From JANWKQ01 sp040376605 (lineage in GTDB: Bacteria > Bacteroidota > Bacteroidia > CAIKAF01), in the NCBI GenBank assembly GCA_040376605.1, contig JBEIQI010000219.1, positions 1 to 5,420 of the forward strand: a DNA stretch of 5,420 nt, read 5' to 3'. Made by a program: the position numbers and the translations under genes. Within the stretch, counting starts at the first letter, position 1, and each line of letters starts with the position of its first letter. Of this stretch, positions 1-5,420 are shown one piece after another. The notes below the pieces were generated by a model. That model was given only the letters and a program-made list of their open reading frames with translations, ran no database searches and was not told where the DNA came from.

Positions 1-1
1 C

Positions 2-301
2 GTAAAAGCCAATTGGCCGTTTGAATGGTTGATCAGCCCATTTTTAGGAGGCATGAGATATTTTTTTCTTCCCTTTGTTTTAATTCTATGGTATATTTTT
101 CAAACATCCAACCAACAAAAAATACTGCCATTTATAATTTATTTATTAGTGATAGGGATGTTTTTCGTTCATGGAAAATGGGTAAGAAGTTCCTTTGTTG
201 ATTTAAATTGGAAGAAGGAAGTTCAAGAATACAAAACAACTGGCGATTTAATTATACCCATCAACCCAGTCGGCTGGTATGTAATATTAAAAAAGAAGTA
301 A
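2..301 (+). CDS. Polytopic membrane protein of a glycan locus, C-terminal part only
   Basis: The reading frame is open to the left edge of the window, so this is the last 99 residues of a longer gene. A TTG at 29 could be taken as a start, but in-frame coding continues upstream of it (VKANWPFEW), so it is not the true start. Two hydrophobic segments are visible: the first begins at the GGMRYFFLPF motif (about residues 16-34 of the visible part) and the second is around ILPFIIYLLVIGMFF. A short polar tail follows, with a tryptophan-rich part (NWKKEVQEY) and the ending IPINPVGWYVILKKK. A GxRYFF..P segment, a helix pair and a closing IPxNPxGW tail resemble large multi-span proteins of unknown exact role found among glycosyltransferases in polysaccharide clusters, possibly GT-C-like transferases or polymerases; this is inference. 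The gene ends one base before the next start, so the two are probably co-transcribed. Confidence 0.7.
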   Translation, partial: VKANWPFEWLISPFLGGMRYFFLPFVLILWYIFQTSNQQKILPFIIYLLVIGMFFVHGKWVRSSFVDLNWKKEVQEYKTTGDLIIPINPVGWYVILKKK

Positions 302-302
302 T

Positions 303-1079
303 ATGAATATTTTAGATGAATATGTAAAATCAATTCCAACTGATCAAAATATTATTGATTTGTTTAAAGGGGAGTGGTCTTCCAAGCTGCCAGCAACAGA
401 GGCGGGAGACTTAATATCAGGACATGCTGAACTTTTTAATGATCATCGTATTTTTCTGTTGAATGATTACTTTAATTTAACAGGGAAACGGATTCTGGAG
501 TTAGGACCATTGGAGGCGGGTCATACCTACATGATGCATCAAATGGGGGCTGAAAGTATTCTAGCGGTGGAAGCGAATTCCCGGGCATATTTAAAATGTT
601 TGGCGGTAAAGGAGGTTTTTAAACTTACCGAAGCTCACTTTATCCTAGGTGATGTAATGGAGTATATGAAAAATGATCATTCTACCTTTGATTTAATGGT
701 GGCAAGTGGCATTTTATACCATGCAACCTCGCCACCTCAATTTATTGAAGAATGTTGTAAAAAAAGTGATCGGGTATTTGTTTGGAGTCATTATTACAAT
801 CCTGAGACCATTGGTAATTACCCTGCTATGATTGGGAAGTTTAGTAAGCTCCATCAATTGGAATATAAAAGTAATATCGTTAAGGCCTGGCAGTTTGATT
901 ACCTGAGTTCTTTGGAATGGGCAGGATTCTGTGGTGGGCCTAATCCCTATAGTCTATGGGTAGAAAAAGATTCAATTTTTAAATTATTTCAAGACAACGG
1001 TCTAAAGAATATAAAGGTGTTTTTCGACGATCATACCCATCCATCGGGACCCAATATTTGTTTTATGGCAGAAAAATAA
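303..1079 (+). CDS. Class I SAM-dependent methyltransferase
   Basis: A complete 258-residue protein from ATG to TAA. The Rossmann-type methyltransferase fold shows as motif I, ILELGPLEAGH (residues 64-74), which binds the methionine part of SAM; the acidic end of strand 2 in AVEAN (E90), expected to hold the ribose; a GDVMEY segment with D117; and FDLMVASGILYHATSP (from about 129), the usual post-motif II/IV region. The LELGPLEAGHTYM block, the conserved VWSHYY (about 160-165) and the C-terminal HPSGPNICFMA resemble a widespread methyltransferase family encoded in polysaccharide and glycan clusters, for which I cannot name a proven substrate. No signal peptide or membrane segment is present, so it should act in the cytoplasm, perhaps on a nucleotide sugar or lipid-linked glycan. 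It starts one base after the preceding stop, and its own stop (TAA) is followed directly by the next ATG. There is no convincing Shine-Dalgarno sequence, as is common in Bacteroidota. Confidence 0.88.
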   Translation: MNILDEYVKSIPTDQNIIDLFKGEWSSKLPATEAGDLISGHAELFNDHRIFLLNDYFNLTGKRILELGPLEAGHTYMMHQMGAESILAVEANSRAYLKCLAVKEVFKLTEAHFILGDVMEYMKNDHSTFDLMVASGILYHATSPPQFIEECCKKSDRVFVWSHYYNPETIGNYPAMIGKFSKLHQLEYKSNIVKAWQFDYLSSLEWAGFCGGPNPYSLWVEKDSIFKLFQDNGLKNIKVFFDDHTHPSGPNICFMAEK

Positions 1080-2357
1080 ATGCAACAAAAGCTGGCAAAA
1101 TATTTCATCCTGATATCAACCATTGGGAGCATTGGTTTTTATTTTTTAATGGCCAGTAAATATATCGTCAATATTCCTGATGTCGATGATTATGGGTTTT
1201 TTTAGGATTAATCAATGGGGTAGATTCAGATCACACATTCAAGGAAAAGGTCGAATCCTTTTTTACACTTCAAAATGAGCATCGACCTTTCACCGCAAGA
1301 CTTATTTCTCTTATTCAATTTAAACTTACCGGAAAATTAAATTTCACCTGGTTAATGGTTATTGGTAATTTATTTTGAATTGGCTCATTTATTATTTTAA
1401 CGAAATACTTTAAGCTGAAATGGGGGACCTTATCCTTTTTGTGCTTGGTTGTATTGTTTTTTAACCTGAACCATTGGGAAAATATGTATTGGGCCACGGG
1501 TTCATTGCAAAACTTTGGGGTTATCTTTTTAATGCTCCTCACGTTTTATCTATTGCATGTAAGGCCTAAATATCATTTGTTGGCCATACTTCTTGCTCTG
1601 CTGGCCTTGTATACAACTGGAAATGGACTCTATGTGTTAATTTTTACGACGATTTATTTGGTGATTAGAGGTAGCTGGAAAATTAGGATATTCTCCTTGG
1701 TTTATATGGGGATATTATTGTTTCTATATTTTAGAAATTACCAAAGTCCATCCTATTTGAGCTCGCCATTGACCAATATTATCACAAGACCCGAAATGGT
1801 TTTGGAGTATTTTTTCTCCTATTTTTCTGGTTCTATCTATTTATTGGGATTTTATGAGAAATGGTTCGTTTTGGTTTTAGGGATATTAATTTTTGTTTTA
1901 GCCTTTGGGTACTCATCAAAACCTTCCAATCGAATTCATTTATTTTATGGTTACCTTATTTTGTTTGTTAAGTGCAGCTTCTGCTGCTGTTTCGAGATCC
2001 GATATGGGCTATTTGCAAGCCCTTGCACCCAGATATTAGGTTATCCAAAAATTGTTATACGCCATGATTGGCTTTGTTTTTTGCCGTCATTGGAAATCTC
2101 CCACGTATATTCAATCGTTTTTTGTTGTCGTCATGATTGGTTTTTTTGTTTTAACTTATACAGGTAACCAGGGCCAAATAAACAAGTACCATCACATGTT
2201 CAAAAGATCGTCCTATTGTCATAGTAAAGAAAAATTATTTAATGGTTATGTATTTCCTATCCCGGTTGTGGCATGGCTCATATTGCTCGAAGCTGAATCA
2301 AAAGGGTTGTATACCATGCCTAAGGTAGATGGTAATTATAATTGTATTGATCCTTAA
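1080..2357 (+). pseudogene. Broken polytopic membrane protein (GT-C/polymerase-like) with two frameshifts and two stops
   Basis: The gene starts at an ATG touching the preceding stop codon. Frame 1 gives 41 residues, including a first membrane helix and NIPDVDDYGFF, then hits TAG at 1203. Reading continues one frame back from 1202 (LGLINGV... FTLQNEHRPFTARLI) to an in-frame TGA at 1376-1378, then in the same frame through NHWENMYWATGSLQNF, YTTGNGL and several helices. At about 1956-1970 it must shift forward one base into SAASAAVSRSDMGYLQALAPRY, which is stopped by TAG at 2037-2039. The same frame continues as KLLYAMIGF to GLYTMP and the natural TAA at 2355-2357. The two shifts cancel, so the restored product would be 425 residues. 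The order of features (DDY after the first helix, NEHR, LQNF, GNG, an arginine-rich loop with PRY, a GxYxxP tail) matches multi-span proteins of polysaccharide clusters; GT-C-like glycosyltransferase or polymerase is an inference from this layout. Four lesions favour a decayed gene over one sequencing error. Confidence 0.82.
1197..1203 (+). other. T7 tract at the first frameshift of the broken membrane-protein gene
   Basis: Seven T residues after GGG lead straight into the stop TAG (1203-1205). With eight T residues the frame would run on as DYGFFLGLING, which fits the rest of the protein. The lesion is therefore most simply the loss of one T by slippage in a homopolymer. In principle a minus-one ribosomal or transcriptional slip on this run would also restore the frame. 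The downstream in-frame TGA at 1376 makes a functional role unlikely in this copy. Confidence 0.6.
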
Positions 2358-2369
2358 TTTACTAAGGAT
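2350..2369. terminator. Small hairpin across the convergent gene ends (possible bidirectional terminator)
   Basis: ATCCTTA (2350-2356) and TAAGGAT (2363-2369) form a perfect seven-pair stem with a six-base loop. It covers the stop codon of the plus-strand pseudogene (2355-2357) and the stop codon of the minus-strand methyltransferase (2362-2364), which are only four bases apart. Its place between converging genes suits a two-way terminator. However, the stem is short and AT-rich and no T tract follows on either strand, so it may be chance. Confidence 0.3.
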
Positions 2370-3543
2370 ATTGACTCAAGTCTAGGTCTTCTTTTGGTAG
2401 ATTTCCTTTTTTTGAAACTACATAAACATCTTGTAATCCACCAAATCCTCTTTTATATCTTCTATATTTTAATTCCGGATCGATCGTTCTTAATAGCTCT
2501 GATACATAGTTTTCAGTAGTAAAACTAACGCCGTAATTTTCAAGTGAAGTAATTCTATCTTCCACAAACCCAAACGGAGCATCCTCATTGTTTAAAGCGT
2601 ATACGTGGTCTTCGGTTGTTTCATTGGGATAAATAGACATATCATGTACACTGAAGATCAAGAGTCCTTCCGGTTCAGACATGCTCAATAATTGAATGAG
2701 CCATTTATTATATAAATCTTTATTTAAATGGCTAAACAAGGATCCAACAAATATTACCTGAAACTTATCTGAAACGGTCACTTCGAAAGGATCATAGGAT
2801 GAATAGAATCCATTTACGCCTAAATATTGTTTCTGGAAATCAACGGCTTCGGGTTTTATATCGCTGGTATAAATTTTTTCAGGAGAATAATAGCCCGCAA
2901 GGAATCTTGTAACCCTTCCATATCCACTTGCAAAATCCAATAGCTTGCCCTGAAGTTGATCATTTCCATTGGCCGAGGTCATAATACGTCGGATGATCTT
3001 AAAGCCATTTAATCCGGTACTTAGATAACTATGATAAGATTTTGGATATTCACCAATATGCAAAAGTGAGTATAAAAACATGATATCATTTTTTGCAATT
3101 CCTTCATAAAACGGAAAGTTAATTCCAAATTCCGATTTAAATTGATGAATAAACTGAGCGGTTTTTATGGATATTGGATATGTTTCCGGCATGTTTTGAA
3201 AATAGAGCATGTTGCACATTTGCGACTTGGTATTTTCATACGTTAATTTAACATACTCGTCTTTTAAGAAATTTCTATCGCTAACCACAAGCCCCAAAAC
3301 CCTTTCATTTTCTGATAACCTGGATTCGTATTTTTCATCAAGACCCTTTAAAGAATTACCTACTGATTCCAGGTTGTTGGTGGTACTTACCGTAAGCTGG
3401 CTAAGATTGTTGATATGTTGGCTAAGATCGGCCACTTGTCTTTCTAACTGATCAATTCTATTGGCTCCGGAACTGTCCCGAATAATTCTTCTAAATTGAT
3501 TTCTCCAGGATAGTGGTAATAGTTTTTTAAATAAGTTGAACAT
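2362..3543 (-). CDS. SAM-dependent methyltransferase with N-terminal coiled coil
   Basis: A complete 393-residue protein from ATG (3541-3543) to TAG. It opens with a basic, amphipathic stretch (FKKLLPLSWRNQFRRIIR) that could lie on the membrane. Residues about 29-105 are polar with heptad-like hydrophobic spacing and no proline (RIDQLERQVADLSQHINNL and onward), as expected for a coiled coil. The methyltransferase domain follows: motif I LLDFASGYGRVTRFLAG (201-217; D203, G207, G209), the acidic residue of motif II in YTSDIKPEA (D228), and VIFVGSLFSHL (263-273) at the strand 4 position. An alpha/beta tail ends in GGLQDVYVVSKKG. A methyltransferase tied to a coiled coil recalls WbdD of E. coli O8/O9a, which caps O-antigen chains and measures their length, but WbdD has another domain order and a kinase that is absent here. 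The substrate is unknown. It lies two bases after the SGNH acyltransferase gene, so it is probably the last gene of that operon. Confidence 0.85.
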   Translation of the reverse strand: MFNLFKKLLPLSWRNQFRRIIRDSSGANRIDQLERQVADLSQHINNLSQLTVSTTNNLESVGNSLKGLDEKYESRLSENERVLGLVVSDRNFLKDEYVKLTYENTKSQMCNMLYFQNMPETYPISIKTAQFIHQFKSEFGINFPFYEGIAKNDIMFLYSLLHIGEYPKSYHSYLSTGLNGFKIIRRIMTSANGNDQLQGKLLDFASGYGRVTRFLAGYYSPEKIYTSDIKPEAVDFQKQYLGVNGFYSSYDPFEVTVSDKFQVIFVGSLFSHLNKDLYNKWLIQLLSMSEPEGLLIFSVHDMSIYPNETTEDHVYALNNEDAPFGFVEDRITSLENYGVSFTTENYVSELLRTIDPELKYRRYKRGFGGLQDVYVVSKKGNLPKEDLDLSQYP

Positions 3544-3545
3544 GG

Positions 3546-5261
3546 TTATTCTTCTAAAAATTTATGAATAAGTTTTTCGGAAATTTCGTGGATGACAATA
3601 TTCGGTTTTTCTTGTTCGATAATGGCCCAATCAAACACATGCGTCCATACATAAATAGCCGTGGAAGATTCTTCTGAAATAAATTGTACCATTCCATTTC
3701 CAAACGAATCTTTAAACATCAAGGTTTTAGGCTTGGTGGTATCTGGGTTAATCGTAAGTATTGTTGGCTGACTTGAAACATAACTAGGGTATACTGGGCC
3801 TGGCAAATACTGTATCTTATCTAATGATGGAGAGGTAAATTTATAATCCTTATCGGGGATATTGTAAGCGTTAATCATACGGGCTAAATCGCCTTTGGTA
3901 AATTCAAATGGAACAATTGTATAATCTTTAGCAATATGTGAACTAACGTCAGGGATAGTTTGATGAATTTGCTCCAATAATAATTGAGAGGCAATAAATG
4001 CGCCCATATTCGACCAATGTAAATCTGTTTGATAATAGGGCTGACTGTTCTTCGTTTCTTTAAGGAGCGCTTCGGTGGGGTCAATAATATAGTTGATTCC
4101 TTTAGATAATAAATATTGTTTGGTTTGTTCCCATCGGGTATTTTGATCTACGATGGTATATTTTTTTTGAATATATTCGGGATAAATAGTTTGTTTATTT
4201 GGGGCAATGAGAATATAATATTGAATCCCCATTTTTGCCAACCGATTTTTTCTATATTCAAGATTATGATAAATCTCTTCAAGTTGATCTAACCTAAATT
4301 TTCGAATGCCTCTATAATCCTCCATTAGGCTATCTTCAACCGTATATAACCAACCGCTTTTTCCAATCAATACCTTTTCGGGGACCGGAGAACTCTTCCA
4401 AAGTTTTGTTTTATAATTGGCATACAATTGAATATACTGCGATCGAAGCCCAAATTGATCCTCGAAATAGGTATTGTATTTTTTTAAGTAGGATTCCCAT
4501 TCAAAAATATTCCATTTGGGAGATTCTGCTTTGACCCTGAATTCTGCATTATCCTTATCTACATTGAGACCAAGTATTAATAAATAAAATGGAGTTGAAA
4601 TCAGGGTCATAAATCCTATCAGGAGCACAAGTCTTGAAGGCTTAATTTGGCTATTGGTTATTTTTTTTCCAAAAATAATCCAGAGACCTAAACAAATGAT
4701 GAATGAAATAATTACCGGAATCGTTTTATTCGATTTTTTTTGGCCTAATCTTATGAATTCCGGGTTAATATCGAAGTTAGATATTACATATCCATCCTCT
4801 CCATTTGTGGAAACTTGCAACTCCTGATCAACTACTTCAAATTTATCTATATCATTAGCTGCCAGGAAATATTTTAAAATTTCGGAAGAATAGAAGTTTT
4901 TCTGTCCATATCCATTTACGATACTTATTCTTTTTATTCGATAGTTGGAGGGAAGGGCTCCAAAATCCAATCTCAGAGATTTTAAAATGGTATCATTCGG
5001 CAGCATAAGTTTTACTACCTGAAATTCACTACTTGCTTGGCAATTTACAGATACCTGATCATTTAGGTTGTAGTTATTTCCGATATTATAGAAGATTTGA
5101 ATGTTTTCTACTTGGTTGCATTGAAATTCTATTTCAATGGATGGTTTCTTTTTGGTAGAGAATAATCTCGAGGAGCCAAGATATATGGCTCCAAATACCA
5201 TGAGTCCTGATAACCCAAGCACCAGAATCCTTAACGTTTTATATATTAATCCATTTTTCAA
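3546..5261 (-). CDS. AlgJ/AlgX-like SGNH acyltransferase with N-terminal extracytoplasmic domain
   Basis: A 571-residue protein likely to transfer acetyl (or another acyl) groups to a surface glycan in the periplasm. The catalytic half (about 240-571) has the AlgJ/AlgX signatures: IGKSGWLYTVEDS with DYRG (299-318), YYQTDLHWSNMGAF (409-422) with the Asp-x-His pair D413 and H415, and LMFKDSFGNGM (514-524) with the candidate nucleophile S519. These correspond to the Asp174/His176/Ser269 triad of Pseudomonas AlgX. Unlike AlgJ or AlgX, it has three predicted helices: about 9-31, 181-198 and 211-231. Between the first two lies a roughly 150-residue, beta-rich domain (QIFYNIGNNYNLNDQVSV, LPNDTILKSLRLDFG) resembling lectin-like domains of bacterial glycan membrane proteins. 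The basic loop 199-210 fits the positive-inside rule, placing both soluble domains outside. The start is TTG at 5259-5261: an in-frame stop lies two codons upstream, and the next Met (residue 21) falls inside the first helix. The TTG overlaps the stop of the upstream MBOAT gene in TTGA. Confidence 0.88.
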   Translation of the reverse strand: MKNGLIYKTLRILVLGLSGLMVFGAIYLGSSRLFSTKKKPSIEIEFQCNQVENIQIFYNIGNNYNLNDQVSVNCQASSEFQVVKLMLPNDTILKSLRLDFGALPSNYRIKRISIVNGYGQKNFYSSEILKYFLAANDIDKFEVVDQELQVSTNGEDGYVISNFDINPEFIRLGQKKSNKTIPVIISFIICLGLWIIFGKKITNSQIKPSRLVLLIGFMTLISTPFYLLILGLNVDKDNAEFRVKAESPKWNIFEWESYLKKYNTYFEDQFGLRSQYIQLYANYKTKLWKSSPVPEKVLIGKSGWLYTVEDSLMEDYRGIRKFRLDQLEEIYHNLEYRKNRLAKMGIQYYILIAPNKQTIYPEYIQKKYTIVDQNTRWEQTKQYLLSKGINYIIDPTEALLKETKNSQPYYQTDLHWSNMGAFIASQLLLEQIHQTIPDVSSHIAKDYTIVPFEFTKGDLARMINAYNIPDKDYKFTSPSLDKIQYLPGPVYPSYVSSQPTILTINPDTTKPKTLMFKDSFGNGMVQFISEESSTAIYVWTHVFDWAIIEQEKPNIVIHEISEKLIHKFLEE

Positions 5262-5420
5262 AATCTAAAATATATAAATGGATTATAGGTGGATACTGCC
5301 AGATAACTAATACTTAATAAAAATATACCCAATAAAAAAACATGATAGGTAAATTGTAATCCTTCTTTTTTTCTGAGAGTTCTTATAAAGGATACTTTGC
5401 GTAGATAAATATGGATTGGC
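5258..5420 (-). CDS. MBOAT-family (AlgI-like) O-acyltransferase, C-terminal end only
   Basis: The minus-strand frame is open to the right edge of the window and ends at TGA (5258-5260), giving the last 53 residues of a longer gene. They contain a basic loop (FIRTLRKKEGLQF), one hydrophobic helix (VFLLGIFLLSISYLAV) and the ending STYNPFIYFRF. A last helix followed by NPFIYFxF at the very C-terminus is characteristic of MBOAT proteins of the AlgI/DltB type in polysaccharide acetylation loci. These proteins pass an acyl group from a cytoplasmic donor across the inner membrane to an SGNH partner. The partner is encoded directly downstream, and its TTG start overlaps this stop by four bases (TTGA), which supports translational coupling and joint function. 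The catalytic histidine and most of the membrane domain lie outside the window, so activity cannot be judged. Confidence 0.82.
   Translation of the reverse strand, partial: PIHIYLRKVSFIRTLRKKEGLQFTYHVFLLGIFLLSISYLAVSTYNPFIYFRF

Noticed and set aside
29..301. A separate 90-residue gene beginning at TTG 29.
   Set aside because: The same frame is open to the window edge with plausible membrane-protein sequence upstream, so it is the end of a longer gene.
1315..1542. Minus-strand 75-residue frame inside the broken membrane-protein gene.
   Set aside because: It lies opposite a well-preserved coding frame with clear motifs and has no recognisable domain.
2063..2140. Near-repeat CATGATTGG followed by T-rich sequence at 2063 and 2132.
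   Set aside because: It encodes two similar hydrophobic helix segments (AMIGFVF and VMIGFFV) and is most simply chance similarity of membrane-helix codons.
2052..2357. An independent small membrane protein of about 100 residues.
   Set aside because: It is in frame with the sequence before the TAG at 2037 and fits as the C-terminus of the broken membrane protein, with no start signal of its own.
3209..3451. Plus-strand 80-residue frame opposite the coiled-coil methyltransferase.
   Set aside because: It mirrors the coding sequence of the real gene and has no independent support.
3884..4084. Second minus-strand frame of 66 residues within the SGNH gene.
   Set aside because: It overlaps the catalytic DLHW region of the real gene in another frame and is a chance opening.

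Overview
The window looks like part of a surface-polysaccharide (O-antigen, capsule or exopolysaccharide) biosynthesis and modification locus. The DNA is AT-rich, genes are packed with gaps of 0-4 bases, there are no clear Shine-Dalgarno sequences, and one start codon is TTG. This style and the protein flavour suggest a member of the Bacteroidota (Cytophaga/Flavobacterium-like), but no marker gene here fixes the taxon.

Layout. Two gene groups converge at about 2358-2361. Plus strand, left to right: the C-terminal end of a polytopic membrane protein (2-301, cut by the window edge); an intact class I SAM-dependent methyltransferase (303-1079); and a second polytopic membrane protein (1080-2357). 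The second membrane protein is broken by two frameshifts and two in-frame stop codons and is best read as a pseudogene. Minus strand, right to left: the last 53 residues of an MBOAT (AlgI-like) O-acyltransferase (5258-5420, cut by the window edge); an AlgJ/AlgX-like SGNH acyltransferase with an extra N-terminal extracytoplasmic domain (3546-5261); and a methyltransferase with an N-terminal coiled coil (2362-3543).

How the genes may work together. The MBOAT and SGNH proteins form the classic two-part O-acetylation machine: the MBOAT moves an acyl group across the inner membrane and the SGNH protein transfers it to the glycan in the periplasm. The two methyltransferases would act on sugars or chain ends in the cytoplasm. 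The polytopic membrane proteins have features of GT-C-like glycosyltransferases or polymerases of glycan loci. The genes are so close, including a TTGA stop/start overlap, that co-transcription and translational coupling within each group are likely.

No RNA genes, CRISPR arrays, insertion sequences or gene-free stretches over 300 bases were seen. The points most worth a second look are the multiply broken membrane-protein gene, the three-helix SGNH architecture with a beta-rich insert, and the coiled-coil methyltransferase that ends the acylation operon. Nothing here amounts to a clearly new system; it is a modification cassette with some unusual parts.
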